Positions 9,601-19,358 of a stretch of 64,000 nucleotides of DNA are shown piece by piece (positions within the stretch are counted from its first letter, which is position 1; the number at the start of each line of letters is the position of its first letter). Source of the DNA: Tridacna crocea (Eukaryota > Mollusca > Bivalvia > Cardiida > Cardiidae). The position numbers were made by a program, and so were the translations under genes. The stretch covers positions 31,590,619 to 31,654,618 of the forward strand of contig OX031071.1 in NCBI GenBank assembly GCA_943736015.1. The letters run 5' to 3'. The notes under the pieces are model-generated. The model saw nothing but the letters and a program-made list of their open reading frames with translations, did no database searches and was not told the DNA's origin.

Positions 9601-12600
9601 ACTGCCCACCTAGACACAGAAAGTAAAGTTTAACACATGTTATTTCAATTAACCCTTTTCCACACAATGCCAACTTTCAACGACTCTGAAAAAGACACCT
9701 TTTGAAAACATTGTGGAAAAGGAGACAATGCTGATAACCAGCATTTTCTCCTTTTTCAACAATGTTTTCTACTCTGATGGAAACAAATTTCATTTTTTTT
9801 TTTTTGTAGTCTGCTAGTGCTTTCAATTTGGACAAGTCTAAAATTTTGTCGTTTGGTAAAGACTTAACCCATTACCACACAATCCATAATTTTGACGCCC
9901 CTGAGAAAGAAGCCTTTAGAAAACATTGTGGGAAAAGGAGAAAATGCAGGTAATCAGCATTTTCTCCTTTTCCCACAATGTTTTCTACCCTTCACAAAAC
10001 AAAATTCAAATTTTCAGTCACTTTTATTTTGTACTCTGCTAGTGCTTTCAATTTGGACAAGTCGAAAATTTTTCGTTTGGTAAAGAGTTAAAGAAATATT
10101 AGACTTATACAAAATGTACAAAATTGAAAAAAAAACTGACATTAGTAACCTTCACTCTTTACCAAACGACAAATTTTAGACTGGTATCAATTGAACGTTG
10201 GGACTGTGTGGTAAAGACTTAAAATACAAAAAATCCCAAGCTGATATCTATAATACAATGATTTGACGACTGTACATGCCCATGTATATTGAATATGTTT
10301 ATATATTAAGTCTTTACCACACAAGAATGGCAACAAGTATTTTCTCCTTTACCCACAATGTTTTCTACTCTTCCTTAATCAACTTTCAATATCTGTGTCA
10401 TGTTCAGGTTGTCTTCTGTTAATGCTTTGAATTTGGGCTAGCCCGAAATTTTGTCTTGTGGTAGAGACTTGAAGTGTGGTATTTCAGGCCGATTTCAACA
10501 TTATATCAGTTTCATATCTTGGAGGCAAGTGCTACTGGCTGCTTACACACCTAACCATTGTCGAAAACATAATAAGCTGTGAGCAATAAAAAATTTCTTT
10601 CACAATTGTTTGTAACATAATGCGTCTAATGTTTCGATCGTATAGTGGATTTTAGTACCTCAAATATAACATAAACACAAATCTGCTATTCTACGTGTTT
10701 ATTAATTACGACACAAGTAAACTACTCAAACATGATATTCAACCGTGAATCAGTTACTCAGTAAAACTCTTCTTAGTTGTTAAAACCAATTTTTCTCTCA
10801 TTCCGGATCTTATCACTTCATTTAGATGGTAATACATTCTGTCCTGATCTTAACCTTCACCCTACAGAGATCTTAACTCACTCTCTGTCTTCACATCTCT
10901 CCCCCGATCAAGCATCTTACACCACATATATAGGAAGCCAAAACACTCCCACTATCAATATCAATATTCATATTGCCAAGCAGGCAAATAAAGCATCAAT
11001 AGCCAAAATGTGAGAAAATTAGATTCTCGAAAACCACGCCTCCTCAGTCTAGAGTTCTTGGTAACTGAGTTTTAGCTCATAATGTTACACGTTATCATCA
11101 ATTCTTGGAGAGAAATTGGCTAAGCCTGCAAGTCAAAACAGCAACTCTCTGTTTCCAAGTCCCAAAGCTATCAACTGTGCTCCTGGTACTTGGCGGGAAT
11201 TTTTCAAAAGCTCTTGTTTTTTTGTTTTTTTTTTTCAATGTGGTTAAAACTTAAGATTAAAGCCTACACATTTCAAGGGAAAACCAAATGGTAGATACAA
11301 CAGATAAGAATGTTAGATCTGTGACTGGTTACCAGCCTTTATCTCCTTTTCCAGGAATGTTTTTGACAGCTGTCTCTCTCAGGGTCATTAAAATTCAGTA
11401 GTTTGTGTTTATAAAGCCCACACAATTTATGGAAAAAAAAAAAAGTAAGTACTGTACCAGATACAAGAGAAGATTGTCACTACCGTAACATACCTCGTTA
11501 CTTGGTGTTACGACATAGGGTGGATTAAACAACAAAACATCCACCTGATCTGCAAGTCTTTCTGATAGACCACTCACCTGAAAAATAAAATGTCTATAAA
11601 AGCTGTTTATAATGAGCTTATTTTTTCACCAATTGACAAATGCTTTATATTTCATGATACCAAATTTGAGGGACTGGTTGATTAGATTTATTGAAAGGTG
11701 TTTTATGTCGCTTTCAATATCATTTTGGTCATATCAAATCTTTCCCAAACGACCAAGTTTAAGACTGGTCCAAATTGAAAGCACTTGTAGAGGACAAAAT
11801 AAATTGAAAGCACTTGCAGAGGACAAAATAAAATTGAAATTTGCTACCAGCAGGGAAGAAAACGTTGGAAAAGGAAAAAAAATGCTGGCTACCAGCATTG
11901 TCTCCTTTTCCTACAATATTTTCAGAAGGCATTTTCAGAAGGCTTCTGTCTCAGGGTCATGAAAACAAGGGATTGTTTGGGAAAAGGGTAAGAGAACAGT
12001 TCACATGTTCAGGTATTTTCTGGGCTTTGCCAGTACAAGGTTTGGGATCTTAAACCAGAAAATTTAAGACTTGCCTAAATTGAAATTTTTGCAAAGAAAG
12101 AAAAGTAAGAAATTATTTTCGGAACAGTAGAAAACATTGTGGGAAAAGGGGAAAAGTAACATCATTTCAGTCAAGCTGTTTTTGAGAGGAAGATGCTTGA
12201 GAAAAAGTTAATCCATAGGATACACACAGGGTCATGATAACCCATTACCACACAATCCCTACTTTTGACAACCCAGAGAAAGAAACCTTTTGAAAACATT
12301 GTTTGAAAAGGAGAAAATGCTGGTAACCAGCATTTTCTCCTTTTCCACAACATTTTCTATCCTTCCCATATCAAATTTCGATTCTTCAGTCACATTTATT
12401 TTGTCATCTGCAAATGCTTCCAATTTGGACCTGTCTATAAATTTGCTGTTTGGGAAAGCGTTAAAGGCCTATATATACATGACTACACTTTCAACACAAT
12501 GTCCAAAATGGCGGTGTCAACCAAATTAAAAGCACTTGTGGGAAAAGGAGAAAATACTGGTTACCAACATTTTCTCCTTTTCCCACAGTGTTTTCTAAAG

Positions 12601-15600
12601 GCTTCCTTCTCAGGGTCGTCAAAAGTCGGGATTGTGTGGTAATGTATTAAACCCTGTTTTCACAGAAAAAGGCTCGTGTATACTTACAAGATCAGTTACA
12701 ACTTGATCAGAAACTATTTCATTCACCTCAGCTGTTTTCCTTGAAGTTTCTGCTGCTCTTACATTGATATCTGTACATCTACAAGAAAAGTCGGAAATAC
12801 AAAGTTATGACCCATGGCATGTGAACAGAGTATTTATTGCAACTGCAAAATATATCAGCAAAGGTCTGTCTGTGCTGGCTTACATGATTGGAAATTTTTT
12901 GCTTTTTATTCACTATGAAAAGAAAACTCTAGTGTTCACTATCTCGGCTATTACCTATTTAACTCTTTACCAAACTACAAAATTGTAGAACTGTCCAAGT
13001 TGAAAACATTTGCAGATGACAATAATTGTGGCTCAAAAATTGAAATTTTGTTTTTGGAACAGTAGAAAACATTGTAAGAAAAAGGAGAAAATTCTGCTTA
13101 CTAGCATTTTCTCCTTTACCCCACAATGTTTTCAATTTAACTCTTCTTTCTCAGGGTCTTTAAAAAGCCGGGACTGTGTGGTAAAGAGTTTTTAAACACT
13201 TTTTCCACAAGAACATTTTTAAGAAAATATTACAGTAACTGTTGGAATAATACATGCTTAGAAAATGGTCTAGAGGTAAAAATGTTTCAAAACTCTTGAA
13301 GCTTAAATTTCCAATAATGTTTTCAAAAATCTTTTCTTCTAGTCTGCACTAAGGAAGATCAAAATGAAATTCTTACAAATTTTTGAATGTGGACACAAAT
13401 GAGAGATCATAGCAATAGGGCAATTTCCTAATTTGTCATAATAATCTCAAAACACTAAAATAGCTGCAGAGGCAAAGTATGCTTGCAAGCATAACAAGCC
13501 TTATGCTTATCAGCTTAACCCTTTATTCCGTAGATACTCATTTTGACGTATCAACAAGAGACAGGTTTTGAAAACATTGTGGGGAAAGGAGAAATTGCTC
13601 ATAATGAGCAATTTCTCCTTTTCCCACAATGTTTGCCACTCAATCAGATATTTGTATCCTCAGTAGTCCATATTTTTGACATCATATCTTAATTTGCTGC
13701 TAAAATGGAAGAGCCTCAAATTGGCATATCAGGTAAAGGGTTAAAAGCAAATTCCCAACCAAATACATGCACAAGAAACATTTTCCAAAAATATGCAAAA
13801 ATACAAAGTTAGTAAAACATTCAGTCTTTCAATCAAGAATATTCCTACATGTAATTGTATTATGTCAAAATGAAACATTTTAACAAAGCAAATTAATAAC
13901 TCACATTGTAAACACTGTAGATCCAAGTTCTTGAGTTAAAAATGTTGAACAAATACCAGAACCTGATCCAATTTCAACACACAATGTAGGTCTGAAATAA
14001 ATAAACACCTTATTTGGCTGTTTATGAGTGTATAATATATATCTATTCATGTCCTGGCTCCAACATGCTTATAAGCCTTGAAATAGTCCCTTTCATAAAT
14101 AGAGTTGCCTTTGCAGCATTTGTAGATCAAGATTAGACTGCATAAATGTGTAGTCTGATCTTTGATCTGCACTATCTGCTTTTCTGAGATACTGCAACTT
14201 TCAATCTTGTTCTACAATTATGTGACTCTTATTTCTAGTCTTAAAATCTCAGTTTGATTTATTTGTTGCAAGCAGTTGTTCTTTTTCACACAAAATTTTA
14301 CACTGCTTATGGACATATGTACAGATACAGCTCTTATTGGTTCAAGTGCACCTTTTCCCACAATATTATAAGCTCTACAGGAAATGATGTGAAAATATCA
14401 ATGAGCTACAATCTTGACTCTTGATTCATAGTTTCAGTTGTTTATGTAGTAGCATCATAAATCCTTTACCACACAATCCGACGACCCTGAAGAGAGGCCT
14501 TCTGAAACCATAGTGGAAAAAGGAGAAAATGCTGGTAAACAGCCTTTCCTCCTTCTGTCACAGTGCTTTCTACACTTTAAATGATACATGTTTTCAGTTA
14601 CCTTTAGTTTGTCATCTGCAAATACTTTCAATTTAGACAAAAGTAAAATTTTGTTACTTGTTAATAGGTTAACTCATTATCAAAAGAAAAAAAAGTTGAC
14701 TGGTTCAAATTGAAAGCATTTGCAGATGACAAAATAAAGGTGACTGAAAAATTGAAATTTATTCAAGGAAGGGTAGAAAGCACTGTGGGAAAAGGAGAAA
14801 ATGCTGATTACCAGCATTTTCTCCTTTTTCCACAATATTTTATGAAGGTTTCTCTCTCGGGGTCGTCAAAAGTAGGGATTGTGTGGTAATATGTTAACAG
14901 AGCTCCAGATAAGAGGGAATAATGGTATTCTAAATCCATTATTTCTCTTCGAAACCCTATGTTGTGGATACTCATTAGAATCGTCTCGAGATGATTTTAA
15001 TGAGTACCCACAACATAGGGTTTAGTGAACCATAAACAATATTTTCAATTTCGAAATCAAAAGCACTCCCTCTATCTGGAGCTCTGGGTTAGGTAACCTC
15101 TTGGGTAAGAGAACTGATTCTAGAAGGCATCCCATTGGTTCCGAGAATTCAGAGAATCTTTTCAAGCAATAATAATTACTGCATTTCACTTGTAATTCCC
15201 TTTCAGGTGCAATTATGATATAAACACAAATGCAGGGATCTTCATGTATTTATCTATATCAAAAGAATGTTGCCATCCTCCAGGGTTTTTGCAAAAAAAT
15301 CCTGATTGGAATTTCTGGTCTGATTAAGATTAAATGCATGCATGTGTAGCACTGCTGTTTTCCGGAAGTACTTTGAATTCTGGAATTTGCCAAAGTCAAA
15401 CACACGTCTTAAGTAGCATATCCAGTTATCCTTCCTAGGCATGCATAGACGCTACCCTAGGCCTGCATGTAGTACAAATAACTGTCCCCAGAGGCGATGT
15501 TACTATTTGACCGGTCACCTCTGGGCATGCTTAGATGCTAGAACAGATAACTGTCCCCAAAGGTGATGTTACTTTTTGACTGGTCGCCTCTGGGTACAGA

Positions 15601-18600
15601 GACAATCAAGACAAAATCAGTTGAATACTCCGCACAGATTTTGTGCGCAAGTTTGAACTCTTATAATTTCCCAAATAGAGCACAAAACCAGGATTTAAAC
15701 ATACCTGTGGTTTGCGTATTCAATATTCCTTATATTCCTATAATAATTTGTTTTTGGTCATGTTTAGTACTAAAAGTTAATTGCATTTTGCCGCAATGCA
15801 GATAAAACCGACGAAACAGAAAGTCATTATAGCACTCTACATTTGCTACTGGAATATTTATGATGGACTTGAGACGGTACAGTGTACAGTAAATGTCCAA
15901 ATGTGAAAAAGATCACCTTGGCGTCTCGCCTTTGAGACTAGGCCTGCATGTAGACTGGGTTCAGCACACTTCACAATACACAAATTGTACAGAGCTGTAA
16001 TAGCATAGATCCCCACAAGGTTGACATTGTGAACATCAGACTAGTCTGCCAGGAACTCTGAATGCCTAATTCAGAGCACCATAACTTACAGGTTTGACTG
16101 ATACGTTCTTTGAAATACATGTTTTACACCTGACTTTTCTTTCGAAATTGTTATTTTATATGATAAAAATAGATGTAAATACTCTTAGATTGACAGTTTT
16201 CCAACAAGGTCGAGGCTATCCGCACGACGGTCGTGCCTATAATGGAGGTTATCGGCATGACGGTCATGCCAATAACCATTCTTATTCGCACGACAGTCGT
16301 ACTGTTAAACACCTTTATCCGCACGACAGAAAATGGACTACAGACAGTACTTTAACTATTGCGTTCGGGAAAAAAATATTCACTTTTTTTAACCCTTTAC
16401 CAAAAAATCCCTGGTTTTAACGACCCTGAGACAGAAGCCTTTTGAAAACATTGTGGGAAAAGGAGACAATGCTGGTAAACAGCGTTGTCCCTTTTCCCAC
16501 AATGTTTTCTGCCCCGCTGGAAACAAATTTCAATTTTTGAGTTGCGTTTATTTTGCTACCTACAAGTTCTTTCAACTTGGACCAGATCTAAATTTTGTTG
16601 TATGGGAAAGGGTTAAAGTTGGGATAGGGTTTAGGTACCGGAAATTTTGTTTGCCATATTACAAAGCCGTCTTTTTTTCATTCGATCCAGTTACTTTTTT
16701 CTCAAAATTCTAAAGACAGCACCAATTGTGCGGATAGTTGTGACCATTGAGGGTAGGTGATCCGGCTAATTTTCCCCCTACTTTGACTGGGACCGGGATC
16801 TTTTTTTCCAAGTTCCTCCTCCTCTCCAATGAAACTCAAATGTTTCTTCCTTTACTGGATTTGTTCCACAACACTCCTGTACATGTTGCTCCAATGGGTG
16901 ATAGGCCTACGTAAGATCCCTTCACACCAAACATTACAAGACTTGGGAATGGCTTAAAACATAAGACCCCATAGGCCTAAGATAAGGCTAAAACGAATAG
17001 ATCTAGTAACAAGAAGATTTCACTATATAAACCCTCTGCAATAATTTCGAACCTAGGGCTATGATTTACACGCTCTTGATGAAGGCCAACGACCGTCGTG
17101 CGAATACCGGACCTTATCGGCGAGACCTTCGTGCGAATAAGGGACCTTATCGGCACGACCGTCGTGCCTATAGACACTTCCTTCCAACAAAAGAAAAAAA
17201 ATGAAGAATCCAAATGAACGAAATATACAGAGGTTTTTATTAAACCCTTTCCTAAACAATCCCTGGTTTTCACGACCCTGAATAAGAAGCCTTATGAAAA
17301 CATTATGGGAAACAGAAAATACTGGTTACCAGCATTTTCTCCTTTTCCCACAATATTTTCTACCCATTCGGAAACAAATTTCAAATTTTGAGTCACATGA
17401 CTTTTGTCCCCTGCAAATGCTTACAATTTGGACAAGTCTAAAATTTAAACTAATTCCATCAAAATTATGCCGCATTCGAATGAAATACATGGATCCGTGG
17501 AAATAGATATTTGACCAATCAGGACATCGCATTTATTCTACCCGACGTCCTACCTTGGTTTCTGCCATTTCGGCTCACAAATAAACGACTGTTAATGTTG
17601 GAAGAATGCCATTCTCTTTATTTATGTTGTGTTTTTAACGTTTGAATTTAAAAAGAAGCTTAAAAAATGTGCTTTGCGAACGTGTACCGATGACGTGAGA
17701 TCACGCAGAGGCTATAGACAAGTTTAAATTGTGATGATTACTGAAAATTTGAACTTATGCAAAGAGCTGATCAACGCTGGATAATGGATTAATTCAAAGT
17801 TTTCTATAATTTTTCCTCTCTGAAAGAGAAAACTGAAAAAAAAGGTAAAAATAGACAAAAAATACTTTTACTTGAATATTAAACGTGTTCAATAACCTAT
17901 GCACATCCAAAAAGTGGCCGCGTAACTTGTTACCAATGTTTCAATTTGACATTAATCTTAACCCATGGTGCATGAAGAACTTGCTGAATGTGTATTGGGA
18001 TCATAGTATATACGATCTCTGATGTGTAGATATAGATCAGATTGCAAATTACATGATGATTAGTCTTGGATTTAAAGAACCTACTGATTACAACAAGCAC
18101 TTTGACGTGAAGTTCTTCCTCACTAGGAGTATATTTCAATTTTTAAAAAAAGTCTAACTTCTGATCTGGTGGAACTTGGAAATTTTTCTCTTGACTTGAT
18201 GTTTTAACCGTTTACCACATAACACCGAGTTTTAACAACCCGTAGAAGGCTTTTAAAAGCATTGCGGAAAAAGGAGAAAATGCTTGTAACATTCATTTTA
18301 TCCATTTCTCACTGTGTTTTGCGCTCTTTCAAAAACAAATTTCAATTTTTGAATCATTTATTTTGTTGTCTGCAAATATTTTAGTTTGGATTGCTCTAAA
18401 AATTTTGTCATTTGGTGACGAGTTTAAATGGATTAGCACATCTGCACATTAGCATAAAGGGTGTGTTGGTAAACTGTTAATTTGATAGGAAGTGTGTTTG
18501 ATTGCAAAGCAAATTACCGCTCTAATCAACTTGACCACCCGTTGTCATCAGTATATCATATACTACCGTCAATGATATTAACAATTTTCTTAATTGACAA

Positions 18601-19358
18601 CACACTTGACACATTTTATAATCATCAGACAACCCTTTCCCCCCTAACATAATACTGAAATTTTTCATTAACTAAAACGTCTCTGTTGAATCAAGACATT
18701 CTATAAACTTTTCGAAAGGCTTATAATTCAGAATTATTTAATTTGGTATGTTGCTGAGATGACTTTACTAGCCCAACGAAAGCAATAAGTATCGTTAATT
18801 CTATTATTCTGTGGCAAAACGGAGATTTGTTGATGTTTTTTATATGTTTCAAATTTTTGTTTAAACATGTAAATCTGTTACATTGTACGTCGCCCCCGTA
18901 ATTCGCCCTTTTAATACATCTCTGTATGTAAATTAGTTACGAATCTTTAAATTGCTTACTGAGAATTTATCATCGATACAAATATATGATTAAAGTACTT
19001 TTTCAGGAATTTTATTGAGGGAAACAGTCATGACAGCACGATTTAAGTAGCCTATCTGCTATACTGTATATGTATTGACTACATTTGTTTGTGAGACCTT
19101 GGCAACAGTAACTAAGGTAGTCGGTTTATCTTATCGCCACGGATCCATGTATAAGGGACGAAAATATAAAAGCGCGGATACCCATGACATTACTTACTCG
19201 ACACTTTAATTGGAATCAAACATCCTTACAAACCTGAGGTTTCTGATCAGCTCTGAATCCTTTTCAATTGCATCTATCAATAAAAATGTATCTTCTGCCG
19301 GCTCGTAAATGAACTGATAATCTTTCGACTTCAGGTGAGAGATATTCGGTGTTGTCAT
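6519..19358 (-). CDS. N6AMT1: N6AMT1/HEMK2 methyltransferase gene (spliced)
   Basis: SAM-dependent class I methyltransferase. In the known family it pairs with TRMT112 and methylates the glutamine of the GGQ motif of release factor eRF1; a histone H4 lysine role is also reported. Five exons splice in frame: 19358-19234, 13991-13905, 12778-12688, 11577-11494 and 9609-9480, all with GT/AG. Intron phases are 2, 2, 0, 0 and 1. The 172 residues carry YEPAEDT (18-24), the SAM-binding EIGSGSG (48-54), CTDIN (72-76, acidic ribose-binding Asp74), NPPY (119-122) and GLFYLV-IKEN (160-170). The human protein is about 214 residues, so roughly 40 C-terminal residues remain. A candidate last exon lies at 6519-6605; about 19 residues between are unplaced. 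Compared with family members as remembered, four residues are missing between AGG (140-142) and EV. Introns are full of TH-MITEs. Confidence 0.9.
6674..6862 (+). repeat. SINE family B, diverged copy
   Basis: It carries the flanking block inverted relative to 54657-54700 and a tRNA-like stretch 'tctctttaactcagtagtta' to 'ggattcaaatcc'. It lies in intron 5 of N6AMT1. Confidence 0.6.
7112..7261. repeat. Long imperfect palindrome
   Basis: The left arm 7112-7164 (starting 'atttcatcagcttgtggt') pairs with the right arm 7208-7261 (ending 'accacaagctgatgaaat'), with a loop of about 43 bp. It is probably a short foldback or MITE remnant; no target duplication was recognised. Confidence 0.75.
7449..7560 (-). 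mobile_element. Hairpin-terminus fragment
   Basis: AGGACCATGATGGTCCT (7453-7469) is a perfect hairpin, followed by 'atatcgctcaccgg'. It is the inverted form of the terminus seen at 52870-52915, 57265-57300 and 60974-60995. A short stretch related to the 175-bp array unit ('accaaatatcaaag') follows. Confidence 0.6.
7572..7660 (+). mobile_element. TH-MITE fragment
   Basis: The right half of the element: hairpin remnant, 'gtcattgaaagtcaggattgt', 'tggtaaggga', and a mutated TTAA (TTGA). Confidence 0.6.
8240..9215 (+). mobile_element. Tandem-array element with terminal hairpin
   Basis: About four units of roughly 175 bp (one shortened) each carry 'accaaatatcaaagctct', 'ccttctttgttcc' and 'cttgtgacccccggggcgggg'. 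A unique right part follows with 'gacgacgcacgacggac' and a perfect terminal hairpin GAGCACTTCGTGCTC (9188-9202) inside an outer AGCTCACC..GGTGAGCT stem. The same unit occurs inverted at 57656-59580. The layout recalls bivalve pearl/HINE elements. It lies in intron 5 of N6AMT1 and has no coding capacity. Confidence 0.7.
9236..9466 (-). mobile_element. TH-MITE copy next to an exon
   Basis: Full-length; both target sites are mutated to ATAA. Its right end lies 13 nt from the splice donor of N6AMT1 exon 5. Confidence 0.85.
9480..9609 (-). CDS. N6AMT1: N6AMT1 exon 5
   Basis: 130 bp; acceptor 'tgtctag' before GTG, donor 'gtagaatcac'. Encodes residues 130-172 plus one base: [18 protein letters not shown] and [13 protein letters not shown]. 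Family members as remembered have about four more residues between AGG and EV. Confidence 0.9.
9649..9867 (-). mobile_element. TH-MITE copy (first of a TTAA-sharing pair)
   Basis: TTAA at 9649-9652 and 9864-9867. The right TTAA is also the left TTAA of the next copy. Confidence 0.88.
9864..10091 (-). mobile_element. TH-MITE copy (second of the pair)
   Basis: TTAA at 9864-9867 and 10088-10091, same orientation as its neighbour. The hairpin arms are almost perfect. Confidence 0.9.
10151..10222 (+). mobile_element. TH-MITE minimal deletion derivative (72 bp)
   Basis: Only the two outer ends remain: 'ctctttaccaaacgac' to 'gactggta', then 'gggactgtgtggtaaag', between TTCA (mutated TTAA) and TTAA 10219-10222. 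The whole hairpin is deleted. Confidence 0.8.
10306..10472 (-). mobile_element. TH-MITE copy lacking one hairpin arm
   Basis: TTAA 10306-10309 and TTGA 10469-10472. The first hairpin arm is missing. Confidence 0.8.
10487..10590 (-). repeat. SINE family C fragment
   Basis: It shares 'gatttcaacattatatcag' and 'ctactggctgctt' with the window-start copy. The tRNA part at 11074-11200 may be its separated other half, with unrelated DNA between. Confidence 0.5.
11074..11200 (-). repeat. SINE family C, tRNA-like part
   Basis: It aligns with 120-231 ('atcatcaat', 'gagaaattggctaagcct', 'caagtcccaaagctatcaac'). The B-box is eroded. Confidence 0.5.
11290..11412 (+). mobile_element. TH-MITE right-half fragment
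   Basis: It retains 'ctggttaccagcc', 'tctccttttcc' and 'ctctcagggtcatta'. The left half is unrecognisable. Confidence 0.5.
11494..11577 (-). CDS. N6AMT1: N6AMT1 exon 4 (catalytic NPPY)
   Basis: 84 bp, phase 0 at both ends; acceptor 'ttatttttcag', donor 'gtatgttacg'. Encodes 28 residues with [24 protein letters not shown] is the signature for methyl transfer to an amide or amino nitrogen. Confidence 0.95.
11733..11992 (+). mobile_element. TH-MITE copy with internal duplication
   Basis: A 35-bp segment ('aaattgaaagcacttg.agaggacaaaata') is tandemly duplicated, and 'ttttcagaaggc' is repeated after the hairpin. Both ends are present but the TTAA is eroded. Confidence 0.75.
12054..12155 (+). mobile_element. 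TH-MITE left-half fragment
   Basis: 'taagacttgcctaaattgaaa' region to 'gaaaacattgtgggaaaagg', broken at the hairpin loop. Confidence 0.6.
12237..12464 (-). mobile_element. TH-MITE copy
   Basis: Full-length copy in intron 3 of N6AMT1. Left site ATAA, right TTAA at 12461-12464. Confidence 0.88.
12519..12650 (+). mobile_element. TH-MITE copy, 5' truncated
   Basis: Hairpin and right half intact to TTAA 12647-12650. It lies 38 bp from the donor of N6AMT1 exon 3. Confidence 0.8.
12688..12778 (-). CDS. N6AMT1: N6AMT1 exon 3
   Basis: 91 bp; acceptor 'ttttcttgtag', donor 'gtaagtatac'. Encodes [15 protein letters not shown] to QVVTDL, supplying the acidic SAM-ribose contact (Asp74). Confidence 0.93.
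12959..13195 (+). mobile_element. TH-MITE copy
   Basis: TTAA 12959-12962 and 13192-13195; hairpin at about 13068-13133. In N6AMT1 intron 2. Confidence 0.87.
13515..13744 (-). mobile_element. TH-MITE, divergent subfamily
   Basis: TTAA 13515-13518 and 13741-13744. The outer arms differ from the main family, and the loop region reads ATTGCTCATAATGAGCAAT in place of AATGCTGGTTACCAGCATT. Both arms changed together, so the palindrome is kept. Confidence 0.8.
13905..13991 (-). CDS. N6AMT1: N6AMT1 exon 2 (SAM-binding motif I)
   Basis: 87 bp; acceptor 'tttatttcag', donor 'gtgagttatt'. Encodes [18 protein letters not shown] and continues through GSTVFT. The glycine-rich loop binds the cofactor. Confidence 0.94.
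14108..14180. repeat. Dispersed repeat F (GATCAAGATCAG motif)
   Basis: 'tgtagatcaagattagactgc' with a partial inverse just downstream. Related pieces are at 41440-41510, 46741-46800 and 53262-53320. Class unknown. Confidence 0.5.
14458..14672 (-). mobile_element. TH-MITE copy (first of an inverted TTAA-sharing pair)
   Basis: Left site ATAA; right TTAA 14669-14672 is shared with the next copy, which is in the opposite orientation. Confidence 0.83.
14669..14897 (+). mobile_element. TH-MITE copy (second of the pair)
   Basis: TTAA 14669-14672 and 14894-14897. It is followed directly by the palindromic MITE starting at 14898. Confidence 0.88.
14898..15086 (+). mobile_element. Palindromic MITE with AGAGCTCCAGATA termini, copy 2
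   Basis: 189 bp, CAGAGCTCCAGATAAGAGGG on the left and the near inverse ending GGAGCTCTG on the right. The internal stem contains 'accctatgttgtgg' and 'acccacaacataggg'. Opposite orientation to copy 1 (1874-2061). Confidence 0.85.
15473..15937. mobile_element. Candidate element with 16-bp flanking direct repeats
   Basis: CTAGGCCTGCATGTAG occurs at 15457-15472 and 15938-15953. The enclosed 465 bp starts 'tacaaataactgtcccc' and ends 'ctcgcctttgaga'. A shortened relative is at 26613-26731 ('tttactgtccacaaaggcg', 'gaaaaagatcaccggggcg'). The long duplication would suit a retroposed element, but no tail or promoter is obvious. Confidence 0.55.
16208..17181. mobile_element. Foldback element, GCACGACGGTCGTGC unit
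   Basis: Perfect 9-bp direct repeats TTCCAACAA flank it (16199-16207, 17182-17190). The left arm (about 16208-16340) and right arm (about 17085-17181) are inverted arrays of a roughly 30-bp unit centred on the palindrome GCACGACGGTCGTGC. Terminal sequences pair imperfectly (GG....CTAT..GCACGACGG). A TH-MITE is nested at 16389-16616. No ORF. Structure and duplication length resemble Drosophila FB elements. In N6AMT1 intron 1. Confidence 0.8.
16389..16616 (-). mobile_element. TH-MITE copy inside a foldback element
   Basis: TTAA 16389-16392 and 16613-16616. Both hairpin arms carry linked changes: 'gagacaatgctg' against 'cagcgttgtccc'. Confidence 0.88.
17240..17448 (-). mobile_element. TH-MITE copy, right end lost
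   Basis: TTAA 17240-17243; it ends abruptly after 'aagtctaaaatttaaac' at TTAA 17445-17448. Confidence 0.78.
17449..18203. other. Intronic sequence, nothing recognised
   Basis: A/T-rich DNA in N6AMT1 intron 1. No exon, repeat family or RNA gene could be supported. Confidence 0.4.
18204..18427 (-). mobile_element. TH-MITE copy, weak hairpin
   Basis: TTAA 18204-18207 and 18424-18427. The hairpin is eroded ('aaatgcttgtaacattcatttt'). Confidence 0.78.
18428..19233. other. First part of N6AMT1 intron 1, nothing recognised
   Basis: A/T-rich sequence between exon 1 and the first MITE of the intron. No feature was identified. Confidence 0.4.
19234..19358 (-). CDS. N6AMT1: N6AMT1 exon 1 (start codon)
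   Basis: ATG at 19358-19356; donor 'gtttgtaagg'. Encodes [19 protein letters not shown] and continues [13 protein letters not shown]. The [10 protein letters not shown] block is the N-terminal signature of the eukaryotic family, and no upstream in-frame methionine is needed to match family length. Confidence 0.93.
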
